From NCBI GenBank assembly GCA_030432635.1, contig JAUIMB010000008.1, forward strand, positions 1-64,000: DNA of 64,000 nt, read 5' to 3'. Positions 20,888 to 31,045 of this stretch are shown here, piece after piece; the stretch's first letter is position 1, and every line of letters begins with the position of its first letter. The notes under the pieces are model-generated. The model was not told the origin of the DNA, made no database searches, and saw nothing but the letters and a program-made list of their open reading frames with translations. This DNA comes from Bacteroidia bacterium (lineage in GTDB: Bacteria > Bacteroidota > Bacteroidia > Flavobacteriales > Flavobacteriaceae). The translations under genes and the position numbers were made by a program.

Positions 20888-22471
20888 CTAACTCGCATAG
20901 TGCATGTTCACCAACTCGATCACACTTTCAACCGTTGGAACTTTAGCAATCTTTACATTCTTAAAGTGTTTGCTGGCTTCCTTTGCGGTGGTTTCGCCAA
21001 TACAAAAGGCAATCATTCCGTCTTTGACAAGGTTTTCCTGTTTGAAACTTTTGACTGTCGACGGACTAAAGAACAAGACGCCTTCAACCGAATCTTCCAA
21101 CTTTTTAGCATCGTACTTCGTTTCGTAAGACACCACTTCATTCACTTTTATCTCATTGTCATTTAAAATTGTTGGTAAATCATCCAACCTAATATCACTA
21201 CAAAAATACGTGACTTCGGTACCTTCAATATATTCAACAAGATAGTTAGCTAGTTTTTTAGCGTTGTTTTCGATATGCTTGACCTTACCAATTTTGCGTT
21301 CAACCAAACGTTTGGTGCGACGACCAACACAATAGATGTTTTCAAAATGCAGTTCTTTTGGCGAAAAATTCATCAACAAGGCTTCTACTGCATTTTTACT
21401 TGTTATAATAACATTTTTTGGCATGGGCTGTAAAACCTTTCGTGATATTCGATTTGAACTGATTTTTATAAAATCTGAGCTATCACTAACCACATCTTTA
21501 TGGAACAATTGCTTTTGTTCATCAGTCAATGTTTTTGTCGAATAGATATTAACGTCATTCGTAGACGTTTTTATATGATCCATTAATCGTTTTCCACCTC
21601 GTTCTATAATGTAGTCGGCACAAAATTTAGCCAGTTCATTATGTTTGCCCAAGGCGACTGTACGTTGAACTTCTATTTTTTTGCTGCCATCAAGACTTAA
21701 CAAAACACCTTGAAAATGAACCTCATCATTTTTTATAAATGCCAAGGCACCAATAGGTGCTGAACAACCTCCTTCAAGTTTATTTAAGAACTCACGTTCT
21801 ATAGAGGTACAGATTTCTGTGTCTTCATGGTTAATTTCAGCACATGCAGCCAAAACCCAATCTTCGGTTTCAATAGCAGTTATCATTATGGCACCTTGTG
21901 CAGGAGCAGGAACCATCCAATCTAAATTTATGGTATTCTCTGGACGAAGATTGATACGTCCCAAGCCTGCAGCAGCAAAAATAGCAGCATTCCAATCATT
22001 GTCTTCAAGCTTTTGTAAACGAGAGTTTACATTCCCTCGTAAATCTACCAAAGTATGTGTTGGGTAGCGATTGAGCCATTGTGCCCTTCGCCTCAGACTT
22101 CCTGTTGCAATTACCGCATCGCGTTGTGATAAAAACTCTTCATTCTTTTTAAAAACCATACAATCCTTAACGTTTCCTCGTTTTAGAACCGCAGCTTGAA
22201 CAATACCTTTGGGCAATAAAGTGGGTACGTCTTTTAGAGAGTGTACCGCAATGTCAATCTCTTCATTGAGCATGGCGATATCAAGTGTTTTGGTAAAAAC
22301 ACCAGTAATTCCTAATTCGTAAATAGGCTTGTTTAATACGATGTCTCCCGTGGATTTTATGGGAACCAATTCGGTGTTATATCCTAAATACTCGAGTTGT
22401 TGTTGAACGGTTTTGGCTTGCCATAGTGCAAGCTCACTATCTCTTGTTCCGATTCGGATGGTTTTAGACAT
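20888..22471 (-). CDS. hemC/hemD: Fused porphobilinogen deaminase / uroporphyrinogen-III synthase
   Basis: 527 residues. Residues 1 to about 300 are HemC: catalytic D81 (HSLKDVPT), the arginine cluster GSLRRRAQ, and dipyrromethane cofactor cysteine C236 (LEGGCSAPIGA). About 310-527 match HemD in length and pattern (NVIITSKNAVEALL, GVLFFSPSTVKSF, FCIGETTAKEA), so one chain would make hydroxymethylbilane and close the ring to uroporphyrinogen III. No stop or frameshift separates the parts. Its start overlaps the end of hemA by 8 bp, indicating translational coupling. Confidence 0.95.
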   Translation of the reverse strand: MSKTIRIGTRDSELALWQAKTVQQQLEYLGYNTELVPIKSTGDIVLNKPIYELGITGVFTKTLDIAMLNEEIDIAVHSLKDVPTLLPKGIVQAAVLKRGNVKDCMVFKKNEEFLSQRDAVIATGSLRRRAQWLNRYPTHTLVDLRGNVNSRLQKLEDNDWNAAIFAAAGLGRINLRPENTINLDWMVPAPAQGAIMITAIETEDWVLAACAEINHEDTEICTSIEREFLNKLEGGCSAPIGALAFIKNDEVHFQGVLLSLDGSKKIEVQRTVALGKHNELAKFCADYIIERGGKRLMDHIKTSTNDVNIYSTKTLTDEQKQLFHKDVVSDSSDFIKISSNRISRKVLQPMPKNVIITSKNAVEALLMNFSPKELHFENIYCVGRRTKRLVERKIGKVKHIENNAKKLANYLVEYIEGTEVTYFCSDIRLDDLPTILNDNEIKVNEVVSYETKYDAKKLEDSVEGVLFFSPSTVKSFKQENLVKDGMIAFCIGETTAKEASKHFKNVKIAKVPTVESVIELVNMHYAS

Positions 22472-23726
22472 TTTCGGAAGTGGGTTCTAATTGAAACACT
22501 TTTTTTATGAGTTCGAGACTGTCGTCGGTAGAAATATCGTCACCTTTTAAATGATGGGCAAAATGATTCGTGATTTTTTGAACAATATTGTTGCTGATGA
22601 CCTCAGCTTGTTCTTCATTGAAATCACGCATTTTTTTGCGCTGTGTATCGAGCTCTGCCGTCGCAAAATCTGCAAGTTTGTGTTTCAAAGCTTTAATGGT
22701 TGGTGCAAATTTACGTGTAGAAAGCCAAGTGTTAAAATCTGATTTAACGTCTTCGATGATCGCTTCGGCCAACGGTATGTGAGCTTTTCTACGTTCTAAA
22801 GTATCATCGGTGATTTGCGATAGGTGATCAAGGTGAACTAGTGTGACATGCTCTAACTCGGAAACATTCGGATTGACATTCTTCGGAATGGACAAATCTA
22901 AAATCAATAAAGGTCTGGTGGTTTGTACACATAGTTTGTCAACCGTTGGATTTTGTGCTCCTGTGGCAACAATCAAAATATCCGAAGCATTGATTTCCTC
23001 TTGAAGATTTGCATAGTCCTTAACCAAAACATTAAACTTACCAGCGACAGCTTCGGCTTTGTCCTTGGTTCGGTTAATGATGGTAATATGCTCATTTTTG
23101 GTATGCTTTACCAAGTTTTCACACGTGTTGCGTCCTATTTTTCCTGTACCGAATAGCAAAATGTTTTTATCAGAAACATTTTCGATATGTGTCATGATGT
23201 ACTGAACTGAAGCAAAGGACACCGAAGTTGCACCAGAGGAAATTTCGGTTTCGGTCTTGATGCGTTTTGAAGCCTGAATCACAGTATTGACCAAACGTTC
23301 TAAAAACGGATTGAGTAGTTGTTGCGATTTTGAAAGTCTAGCGCTGACTTTCAACTGACTAATAATCTCAAAATCACCCAAAATTTGACTGTCCAAACCA
23401 GAACCAACCCTAAACATATGGGAAACGGCTTCATTATTTTTGTACACGTATGCCACCTTTTGAAATTCTTCAACGGTACCTTTGGTGTTTTCACACAGTA
23501 GCTGAATGAGTTGAAATGGGTGTTCTGCAAATCCGTATATCTCAGTTCGATTACAGGTAGAGGTTACCACTAGACTTTCAATGCCATTGTTTATAGCTTG
23601 TTGCAATAGGGCATATCTCGATGTGTCATCTAAACTAAAACGACCTCGAATTTCAGCATCAGCTTTTTTATAGCTAAGACCAATCGCATAGAATGTAGTA
23701 CTTTTCGACTTGGTGTAGTGCTCCAT
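22464..23726 (-). CDS. hemA: Glutamyl-tRNA reductase
   Basis: 420 residues. The first committed step of C5-pathway heme synthesis: reduces glutamyl-tRNA to glutamate-1-semialdehyde. Active-site C58 in TSTCNRTEIYG, the NADPH-binding GTGKIGRNTCENL, and a C-terminal dimerisation helix region are visible. First gene of the reverse-strand heme operon, with a well-formed promoter just upstream. The partner hemL is not in this window. Confidence 0.97.
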   Translation of the reverse strand: MEHYTKSKSTTFYAIGLSYKKADAEIRGRFSLDDTSRYALLQQAINNGIESLVVTSTCNRTEIYGFAEHPFQLIQLLCENTKGTVEEFQKVAYVYKNNEAVSHMFRVGSGLDSQILGDFEIISQLKVSARLSKSQQLLNPFLERLVNTVIQASKRIKTETEISSGATSVSFASVQYIMTHIENVSDKNILLFGTGKIGRNTCENLVKHTKNEHITIINRTKDKAEAVAGKFNVLVKDYANLQEEINASDILIVATGAQNPTVDKLCVQTTRPLLILDLSIPKNVNPNVSELEHVTLVHLDHLSQITDDTLERRKAHIPLAEAIIEDVKSDFNTWLSTRKFAPTIKALKHKLADFATAELDTQRKKMRDFNEEQAEVISNNIVQKITNHFAHHLKGDDISTDDSLELIKKVFQLEPTSENV

Positions 23727-23749
23727 ACCTGATTTTGGAAATACGAAAA

Positions 23750-23781
23750 CAAAAGTAAAAAGGAAGGACGATAAAAAACAA
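23750..23781 (-). promoter_or_regulatory. Predicted Bacteroidota promoter of the hemA operon
   Basis: On the reverse strand, -7 element TACTTTTG (23750-23757) is preceded by TTG (23779-23781) at 21 bp. This fits the TTG-N17-23-TAnnTTTG consensus and predicts a leader of roughly 15-20 nt before the hemA ATG. Confidence 0.6.
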
Positions 23782-23895
23782 CGCTAGAAGAACTTTTAGT
23801 ATCGTTTCTGGTTTTTTGAACAAATTCGTTTATGTAAAATGATATATGTCATATTTTTGTAGTAAAATAGAAGGTTTAACGCAATATTGTTTAGA

Positions 23896-24816
23896 ATGAA
23901 TCTAAATAACAATGAAAAAAAAATAGAGAACTCTATCTCAAAAAGTGTCGCTAGCGGTTCGTTTGAGGAAACAAAATTAGAGGATGGTTTTTTTGTACTT
24001 ACGTTCCAAAATAATCTAGATAGTATCCAAGTGATTGAACGCGAGATTGATAGTAGTTTTATTCAATTTCACTTTTGTATTAAAGGATCAAGCGAGTTTT
24101 TATTCAATAACGGGAATTATCGATTAAAGATAGAAGAGGAAAACTCTTTATTGCTATATAATCCACAACGTGGATTACCCATTCATTTAGAAGTGCATCA
24201 AAAATCATGGTTGGTTTCCATTTTGATATCCATTAAAAGATTCCATGGTCTTTTTTCGCAAGAGGCTGATTACATCACGTTTTTGAGCGAAGAGAACAAG
24301 GACAAAAAATATTACAAAGACGGAAAGATTTCACCTTCGATGGCGATTGCACTCAATCAAATGATTAATTATAATCTGAATTCATCAATTAAAACCTTGT
24401 ATTTTCAAGGAAAGACCCTAGAACTTTTAAGTTTATATTTCAACAGAAGCGAAGATGCTGACATTGAACAATGCCCTTTTTTGGTTGATGAAACAAATGT
24501 CACCAAAATTAGAAAGGCAAAAGACATAGTCGTTTCTCGAATGGCCGAACCACCAACCTTGCAAGAACTTTCCGAAGAAATAGGTCTAAGTCTTAAAAAG
24601 CTAAAAGAAGGTTTTAAGCAAATTTATGGTGATTCGGTATTTAGCTTTCTATTTGATTATAAAATGGAAGTTGCCAGAAAATTGTTAGAGGCAGGAAACC
24701 ATAATGTTAATGAGGTTGGTTTAAAAGTAGGATATAGTACATCAAGTCATTTTATTGCTGCTTTTAAAAAGAAATATGGGACAACGCCCAAAAAGTACTT
24801 AATGGCATTGGGTTAA
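23896..24816 (+). CDS. AraC-family transcriptional regulator, divergent from hemA
   Basis: 306 residues from ATG 23896 (an upstream TTG adds only three residues). The C-terminal AraC/XylS DNA-binding domain (about 205-305) has two helix-turn-helix units, LQELSEEIGLSLKKLKEGFK and NVNEVGLKVGYSTSSHFIAAFK, and ends KKYGTTPKKYL. The N-terminal half is a sensor-like domain of unknown ligand. Its divergent position makes regulation of heme synthesis plausible (inference). A TATTTTTG -7 candidate lies at 23852-23859. Confidence 0.9.
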   Translation: MNLNNNEKKIENSISKSVASGSFEETKLEDGFFVLTFQNNLDSIQVIEREIDSSFIQFHFCIKGSSEFLFNNGNYRLKIEEENSLLLYNPQRGLPIHLEVHQKSWLVSILISIKRFHGLFSQEADYITFLSEENKDKKYYKDGKISPSMAIALNQMINYNLNSSIKTLYFQGKTLELLSLYFNRSEDADIEQCPFLVDETNVTKIRKAKDIVVSRMAEPPTLQELSEEIGLSLKKLKEGFKQIYGDSVFSFLFDYKMEVARKLLEAGNHNVNEVGLKVGYSTSSHFIAAFKKKYGTTPKKYLMALG

Positions 24817-24905
24817 CTGTCAATAGCTCTATTTGATATATCAATTTTAAGTCAGTAAACTTTGTAAATAGTATTGTATTTTTGCAGCATAAAAATTACA
24901 AGACG

Positions 24906-25508
24906 ATGAAATTCATTTCTACTTTATTGGTTGCGTTTCTTTTTACATGCACTGTAATCGCACAATCACAAAAAGAGACAATCACAAAGCATGCTGAAAC
25001 CTATTATGATTACTTGAACAATCAGAACTTTGACGGTATTTTGGATTATATGTACCCAAAAGTATTTGAAATGGCTCCAAGAGAGCAGATGAAAATGGGT
25101 ATGCAGCAAATGTTCAATTCACCAGATATGAAGATTGAGTTTCTATCTAACGATGTTACTCATGTTTCTGATGAGAAAGCAGTAGATGGAATCACCTATG
25201 CTGTAGTGTTTTACAACAGTAAAATGAAGATGACTTTCCTTTCCGAAAAGGATAAGCCTGCAGATGACCAAGCCTCATTTCTTGAGTTTATGAAGACAAC
25301 CATGCAAACCCAATTTGGTTCAGAGAATGTAACTTCCGATCCAGAGACTATGTCGTTGGTGATCAATATGGATTCGAACATGTTTGCGATTAACGATCCT
25401 AAATATAAAACCTGGAAATTTATTGGTAATGATGACGCCATGAAATCTCTAGTAGATACTATTGTTCCTGAGGCTGTAAGAACAGAATTATTGAAAAGAC
25501 CAGAATAA
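24906..25508 (+). CDS. Hypothetical secreted protein, 200 aa
   Basis: The signal peptide starts at ATG 24906 (MKFISTLLVAFLFTCTVIAQ). The mature part shows a stress/uptake-type helix-sheet pattern (HAETYYDYLNNQNFDGILDYMYPKVFE is reminiscent of NTF2-like folds), but no family is certain. It ends 2 bp before hemH and is probably co-transcribed with it. A TATTTTTG -7 candidate lies about 20 bp upstream of the start. Confidence 0.75.
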   Translation: MKFISTLLVAFLFTCTVIAQSQKETITKHAETYYDYLNNQNFDGILDYMYPKVFEMAPREQMKMGMQQMFNSPDMKIEFLSNDVTHVSDEKAVDGITYAVVFYNSKMKMTFLSEKDKPADDQASFLEFMKTTMQTQFGSENVTSDPETMSLVINMDSNMFAINDPKYKTWKFIGNDDAMKSLVDTIVPEAVRTELLKRPE

Positions 25509-25510
25509 AG

Positions 25511-26542
25511 ATGAAAGGGATTTTACTCGTTAACCTTGGCTCACCCGATAGCCCAAATCCTAAGGATGTGAAGCGATATCTTGGCGAATTCCTTATGGAC
25601 GAACGTGTTATAGATGTGCCACTTTGGGCTAGGGTTCTACTTGTTAAAGGGATCATCTTAAATACGAGACCCAAAGCCTCGGCAGCAGCCTACAAAAAAA
25701 TATGGTGGGAAGAAGGTTCACCGCTTATTGTGATTTCTGAACGCTTACAAGCTAAAATTCAAGAACAAGTTGATCTACCCGTAGCCTTGGCTATGCGTTA
25801 TGGTAGCATGACCATAAAAAATGGGCTTCAGGAATTGGTTGATAAAGGTGTAGATGAGGTGTTTTTGATTCCTTTATATCCGCAGTTTGCCATGGCAACG
25901 ACTGAGACCATACTCGTGTTGGCGGAAGAGGTGAGGAAAACCCATTTCCCACAGTTGAAAATTCAGGATTTAAAAGCCTTCTACAATCAACCAGATTACA
26001 TTGAAGTGCTTTCCAATTCAATAAAGACCTACTTAGCCGACAAAAATTATGAACACCTGTTGTTTTCTTATCATGGTGTTCCTGAGCGTCATATCAGAAA
26101 AAGTGATATTACAAAGTCGCATTGCAAAATAGACGGAAGTTGTTGTGCCACACCATCTCCAGCTCATGAGTTCTGTTATCGACACCAATGTTTTGAGGTT
26201 ACCAGATTGGTTGCTGAAAAATTAGACCTCAAAGAAGGTACTTACTCAACGTCCTTTCAATCGCGATTAGGCTTTGATCCATGGTTACAGCCCTATACCG
26301 ATCGCACCATTGAGCGACTTGGGAAGGAAGGCGTAAAGAATATGGCTATCGTCACGCCAGCGTTTGTAAGTGATTGTCTAGAAACCCTTGAAGAAATTGC
26401 CATGGAAGGTGAGGAGATCTTTCACGAAATGGGAGGAAAGGAATTTACAACTGTTCCATGTCTTAATGACGACCAACCGTTTGTAGACATATTGTCAAAT
26501 TGGATTAGAGAATGGGCAATTGCTGAAACCGTGTCAGCATAA
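25511..26542 (+). CDS. hemH: Ferrochelatase
   Basis: 343 residues. Inserts ferrous iron into protoporphyrin IX. The N-terminal MKGILLVNLGSPDSPNP, the catalytic-region LFSYHGVPERH and FVSDCLETLEEI are typical. A cysteine cluster C-x5-CC-x9-C-x4-C in the middle (from CKIDGSCC to HQC) resembles that of ferrochelatases reported to carry a 2Fe-2S cluster; whether it does so here is inference. Stop and next start overlap (TAATG) with the MATE gene. Confidence 0.96.
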   Translation: MKGILLVNLGSPDSPNPKDVKRYLGEFLMDERVIDVPLWARVLLVKGIILNTRPKASAAAYKKIWWEEGSPLIVISERLQAKIQEQVDLPVALAMRYGSMTIKNGLQELVDKGVDEVFLIPLYPQFAMATTETILVLAEEVRKTHFPQLKIQDLKAFYNQPDYIEVLSNSIKTYLADKNYEHLLFSYHGVPERHIRKSDITKSHCKIDGSCCATPSPAHEFCYRHQCFEVTRLVAEKLDLKEGTYSTSFQSRLGFDPWLQPYTDRTIERLGKEGVKNMAIVTPAFVSDCLETLEEIAMEGEEIFHEMGGKEFTTVPCLNDDQPFVDILSNWIREWAIAETVSA

Positions 26543-27894
26543 TGGCAAAAGTCTCATCAAAAGATTTAGGGTCTCAGCCGATAAGTAAGTTGCTTATCAA
26601 ACAGGCGGTTCCTGCTTCAATTGGGATACTTGTCATGTCACTTAATATTTTAGTGGATACCATTTTTGTAGGGCAGTGGATTGGTTCCACTGCAATTGCA
26701 GCCATCAATGTCGTACTTCCCGTATCTTTTTTTATTGCCGCATTAGGGATGAGTATTGGTGTAGGAGGTTCATCGATTATTTCAAGAGCCTTAGGAGCCA
26801 ATAATGAAACCAAAGCCTTGCAAACATTTGGCAACCAAATTACCTTAACCTTATTGTTAACGATATCTTTAGTCATTCCTGGGCTCTTTTTTGTCAATGC
26901 TATCATTCCAGCATTTGGAGGAAAAGGAGCTATTTTTGAGCCTGCTAAAGTGTATTATACCATTGTGTTATATGGCGTTCCTTTTTTAGCCCTATGTATG
27001 ATGGGAAACACTGTCATAAGAGCTGAAGGCAAACCAAAATTCGCAATGTATGCCATGATGATTCCTTCGGTTGGTAATTTGGTTTTGGATTATGTGTTCA
27101 TAAAACTTTTGGGCTATGGCATGGAAGGCGCTGCATGGGCAACCACAGTATCATACCTATTATGCTTCTTTTTTATTTTATGGTTTTTTATGTCTAAGCA
27201 CTCCGAATTACAATTGCATAGGTGCTATTTCAGATTGCGCTTGCCAATTGTGAAAGAAATAGGAGCGCTCGGATTTGTGACCTTAGCTCGTCAGGCTGTG
27301 GTAAGCATCACCTATTTGTTTATGAATAATATTCTGTTTGATTTAGGTGGTGAAACTTCAGTTACAGCCTATGCCATTGTCGGACGAATGTTGATGTTTG
27401 CCTTGTTTCCGGTGTTTGGTATCACACAAGGCTTTTTACCAATTGCTAGCTTTAACTATGGTGCAGGATACTATGATCGTGTGCGATTAACTATATCAAC
27501 AGCTATTAAATACGCAATTGGTTTAGCAACAATGGTTTTTATCCTGTTGATGTTTTTTCCTGATGTAATAACTAAGTTTTTTACCGATGATGTCGAAGTT
27601 TTAAAGGAAACACCTTCTGCTATGCGTTGGGTGTTCGCAGCCACACCAATTATAGCTATTCAACTTATTGGTGCAGCGTATTTTCAAGCTGTTGGCAAGG
27701 CTATTCCTGCATTGTTACTTACCTTGACTCGGCAAGGTTTGTTCTTTATTCCATTGATTTTAATCTTACCTCGATTTTACGGAGAATTAGGTGTATGGAT
27801 GTCGTTTCCAATAGCAGATGTTTTGTCAACAGTTGTGACGGCTTATTTCTTGGATCGTGAAGTTAGACTAAAGCTAAACAACGCTTCAGCATAG
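26542..27894 (+). CDS. MATE-family efflux transporter
   Basis: 450 residues with 12 predicted membrane segments and the twofold MATE arrangement. Early conserved text includes KQAVPASIGILVMSLNILVDT and the matching second-half segment LARQAVVSITYLFMN. Exports small cationic or organic compounds using H+ or Na+ gradients. Translationally coupled to hemH, which suggests co-expression, though export of a porphyrin is only speculation. Confidence 0.92.
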   Translation: MAKVSSKDLGSQPISKLLIKQAVPASIGILVMSLNILVDTIFVGQWIGSTAIAAINVVLPVSFFIAALGMSIGVGGSSIISRALGANNETKALQTFGNQITLTLLLTISLVIPGLFFVNAIIPAFGGKGAIFEPAKVYYTIVLYGVPFLALCMMGNTVIRAEGKPKFAMYAMMIPSVGNLVLDYVFIKLLGYGMEGAAWATTVSYLLCFFFILWFFMSKHSELQLHRCYFRLRLPIVKEIGALGFVTLARQAVVSITYLFMNNILFDLGGETSVTAYAIVGRMLMFALFPVFGITQGFLPIASFNYGAGYYDRVRLTISTAIKYAIGLATMVFILLMFFPDVITKFFTDDVEVLKETPSAMRWVFAATPIIAIQLIGAAYFQAVGKAIPALLLTLTRQGLFFIPLILILPRFYGELGVWMSFPIADVLSTVVTAYFLDREVRLKLNNASA

Positions 27895-27940
27895 ATTTTT
27901 TGCTTAATTTTAAGCAAACAATATAAAAACAACCACCAAT

Positions 27941-30900
27941 ATGCGATCTCTTACTTTCATGTTGTGTGCTTTTCTCCTCGGAAATGTAACACAATTTAAC
28001 GCTCAGTCTTTTGATGAATCCCAATATGATGCTCTCGAATACCGACTTTTAGGACCATTTAGAGGAGGACGAAGCGCAGCTGTAACAGGTGTGCCAAATA
28101 AACCAAACCTCTATTATTTTGGAGCCACAGGTGGAGGCATTTGGAAAACCTTGGATGGTGGTCGCACTTGGGAAAATATTTCTGATGGTTTTTTTGGTGG
28201 AAGTATTGGAGCGATAACTGTTTCTAAAAGTGATCCCAACGTTATCTATGTTGGAGGAGGAGAAAAGACGGTCCGTGGAAACGTGTCATCTGGTTATGGC
28301 ATTTGGAAATCGGTTGATGCAGGAAAAACATGGTCTTCCGCAGGTTTAAAGAATTCACGTCATGTGCCTCGAATTGCTGTAGACCCAACAGACTATAATG
28401 TGGTCTATGCTGGTGTCCTCGGAAATATTTATAAGCCAACCCAAGATAGAGGGATTTATAAAAGTATCGATGGCGGAAAAACTTGGAAAAAAGTACTATT
28501 TGTCAACGACCAAGCTGGTGTGGTCGATTTATTGATCGATCCAACCAACCCGAGAATTTTATATGCGTCTACATGGCGTGTGCAACGAACACCTTACAGT
28601 TTAAGTTCTGGAGGTAAAGGTTCTGCATTATGGAAAAGCACAGATAAAGGAGAAACATGGACAGAAATCTCCAAGAACGATGGTTTTCCAGAGGACACCT
28701 TAGGAATTATGGGTGTGACGGTATCTCCACTTAACAACCAACGTGTTTGGGCCATTGTTGAAAATAAGGATAAAGGTGGTTTGTATCGTAGTGATGATGG
28801 CGGAACGACATGGCAACAGGTCAATAGTGAGCGTAAACTGCGACAGCGCGCTTGGTATTATACAAGAGTTTATGCCGACACTAAAGATGTCGATAAAGTA
28901 TATGTGTTGAATGTACGCTATCATAAAAGTGTTGATGGCGGAAAAACCTTCAGTACACATAACGCACCTCATGGAGACCATCATGATTTATGGATTGCTC
29001 CAGAAGACCCTAACCGAATGATTATTGGTGACGATGGAGGTGCTCAAGTCACTTATGATGGAGGCGAAACATGGAGTACCTACCACAATCAACCTACATC
29101 CCAGTTTTATCGCGTAACCACAGATAATCACTTTCCTTATCGTGTTTATGCAGCCCAACAAGATAATTCAACAGTAAGAATTCCTCATCGAACGGATGGA
29201 TATTCTATCACTGAAGACGATTGGGAAAGTACAGCAGGAGGTGAATCAGCCCATATCGCTATTGACCCTGAAGACAATGACATAGTTTATGGTGGAAGTT
29301 ATGATGGCTTTCTTACGCGTGTTAATCATAAAACAGGAACGGTTAGAGCAATAAATGTATGGCCAGACAACCCAATGGGTCATGGTGCTGAAGGTATGAG
29401 ATATCGTTTTCAGTGGAACTTCCCTATTGTATTTTCTAAGCATAATCCAGATCGTTTATATACCTTTTCCCAGCATGTACATGTAACCGAAAATGAAGGT
29501 CAATCGTGGAAAATTATTAGTCCGGACCTTACACGAAATGATCCTGATAAACTGAAATCTTCTGGAGGCCCAATAACTCAAGACAATACCTCTGTAGAGT
29601 ATTACTGTACCATCTTCGCTGCTCAGGAGTCTCCAATAACTGAAGGCCTGCTTTGGGTTGGAAGTGATGATGGTTTGATACATGTGACTAAAGATGCTGG
29701 TCTAAACTGGGAAAACGTAACACCTAAAGGTATGCCAGAATGGATGATGATTAACAGTGTTGAACCGAGTGCCTTTGATGCTGGCACCTGCTATATAGCA
29801 GGAACGAAATATAAATCAGGTGATTTTAGTCCGTATTTATATAAAACAACTGACTATGGAAAATCCTGGACGAAAATAACAAATGGGATTAATCCTGAAC
29901 ATTTCACTAGAGTGCTGCGAGAAGACCCAAATAGAAAAGGGTTATTGTATGCAGGTACTGAAACAGGAATGTACATTTCCTTTGACGATGGAGATCACTG
30001 GCAGTCCTTTCAACTAAACTTACCGATTGTACCCATTACCGATTTAGCTATAAAGGACAATAATCTTGTCGTTGCGACACAAGGAAGAAGTCTTTGGGTC
30101 ATTGATGATCTAACGGTTTTGCATCAGTTGAGCAAGTCAAATTCAGGAGAAACAAGACTCTTCAAACCTAAAGACAGCTATAGGATGCGAGGTGGAAGTC
30201 AAAAGTCGAGTAAAACAAAAGGGACAAATCACCCAAATGGAGTCATCACCTATTTTTATTTGAAGGATTATGACCCTGAACACGATGAGGTTGCTCTAAC
30301 TTTTTTCGATCCAAAGGGAGACTCTATCCAAAAATTTTCCACCAAAAACAAAAAGAAAAATAAATTGGAGGTTAAAAAGGGCATGAATCAGTTTGTTTGG
30401 GATATGACTTATGAAGGTGCAGAAAAGCTTGACGGAATGATTTTATGGTGGGCAAGTTTGGATGGTCCAAGAGCGATTCCAGGAAGCTATAAAGTGCATT
30501 TGAATGTTAATAATAAGGCTATGCCTAAGGACTTTAACATTATTGCTGATCCTAGAGCAGAGAGTACACAAGCTGATTTGGAAAAGCAGTTTGAGTTCAT
30601 CAAGGACGTCAATGCGACATTAGATCGAGCCCATAAATCCATAAAGAAAATCCGAAATATAAAAAAGCAATTGTCGACCTTTGAAGTACAATACAAAAAC
30701 GACGAGAGCGTTTCAGAATTAATAGAGAAGGCGAAAAACTTGAAAGCGCAATTTACAACCATTGAAGAGGCTCTGTATCAAACAAAAAACCGTAGCGCTC
30801 AGGATCCATTGAATTTTCCTATTAGGTTAACAAATAAGCTAGGACACCTGAATGCCTTGGTTCGTATGGGAGATTTTGCGCCTACAGAACAAGACTTAGC

Positions 30901-31033
30901 AGTAAAAGATGAATTAACCTCAAAAATAAAACACCAGTTAGATGAATTTGACAAACTCATAAGCACAGAAATTAACACCTTCAATTCAGAATTCAATTCG
31001 AAACAATTAAATTATTTGTTTGTTGAGGACTAA
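27941..31033 (+). CDS. Secreted BNR/sortilin-type beta-propeller protein
   Basis: 1030 residues with a signal peptide (1-22, ends FNAQ). Repeated Asp-box motifs of the S/T-x-D-x-G-x-T-W type (TLDGGRTW, SVDAGKTW, SIDGGKTW, STDKGETW, SDDGGTTW, TYDGGETW, TTDYGKSW) define one or two propellers, as in VPS10/sortilin and sialidase-like proteins. A C-terminal helical part (about 870-1030) follows. Often annotated as glycosyl hydrolase, but no catalytic residues can be assigned, so a binding or peptidase-associated role is equally possible. No T9SS domain is seen. Confidence 0.85.
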   Translation: MRSLTFMLCAFLLGNVTQFNAQSFDESQYDALEYRLLGPFRGGRSAAVTGVPNKPNLYYFGATGGGIWKTLDGGRTWENISDGFFGGSIGAITVSKSDPNVIYVGGGEKTVRGNVSSGYGIWKSVDAGKTWSSAGLKNSRHVPRIAVDPTDYNVVYAGVLGNIYKPTQDRGIYKSIDGGKTWKKVLFVNDQAGVVDLLIDPTNPRILYASTWRVQRTPYSLSSGGKGSALWKSTDKGETWTEISKNDGFPEDTLGIMGVTVSPLNNQRVWAIVENKDKGGLYRSDDGGTTWQQVNSERKLRQRAWYYTRVYADTKDVDKVYVLNVRYHKSVDGGKTFSTHNAPHGDHHDLWIAPEDPNRMIIGDDGGAQVTYDGGETWSTYHNQPTSQFYRVTTDNHFPYRVYAAQQDNSTVRIPHRTDGYSITEDDWESTAGGESAHIAIDPEDNDIVYGGSYDGFLTRVNHKTGTVRAINVWPDNPMGHGAEGMRYRFQWNFPIVFSKHNPDRLYTFSQHVHVTENEGQSWKIISPDLTRNDPDKLKSSGGPITQDNTSVEYYCTIFAAQESPITEGLLWVGSDDGLIHVTKDAGLNWENVTPKGMPEWMMINSVEPSAFDAGTCYIAGTKYKSGDFSPYLYKTTDYGKSWTKITNGINPEHFTRVLREDPNRKGLLYAGTETGMYISFDDGDHWQSFQLNLPIVPITDLAIKDNNLVVATQGRSLWVIDDLTVLHQLSKSNSGETRLFKPKDSYRMRGGSQKSSKTKGTNHPNGVITYFYLKDYDPEHDEVALTFFDPKGDSIQKFSTKNKKKNKLEVKKGMNQFVWDMTYEGAEKLDGMILWWASLDGPRAIPGSYKVHLNVNNKAMPKDFNIIADPRAESTQADLEKQFEFIKDVNATLDRAHKSIKKIRNIKKQLSTFEVQYKNDESVSELIEKAKNLKAQFTTIEEALYQTKNRSAQDPLNFPIRLTNKLGHLNALVRMGDFAPTEQDLAVKDELTSKIKHQLDEFDKLISTEINTFNSEFNSKQLNYLFVED

Positions 31034-31045
31034 TTAAGAGGAACT

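Noticed and set aside
27899-27918. Palindrome TTTGCTTAA-TT-TTAAGCAAA after the MATE gene as a terminator
   Set aside because: The stem is AT-rich and no T-tract follows on either strand; the T-run lies before the stem. It may be a weak hairpin only.
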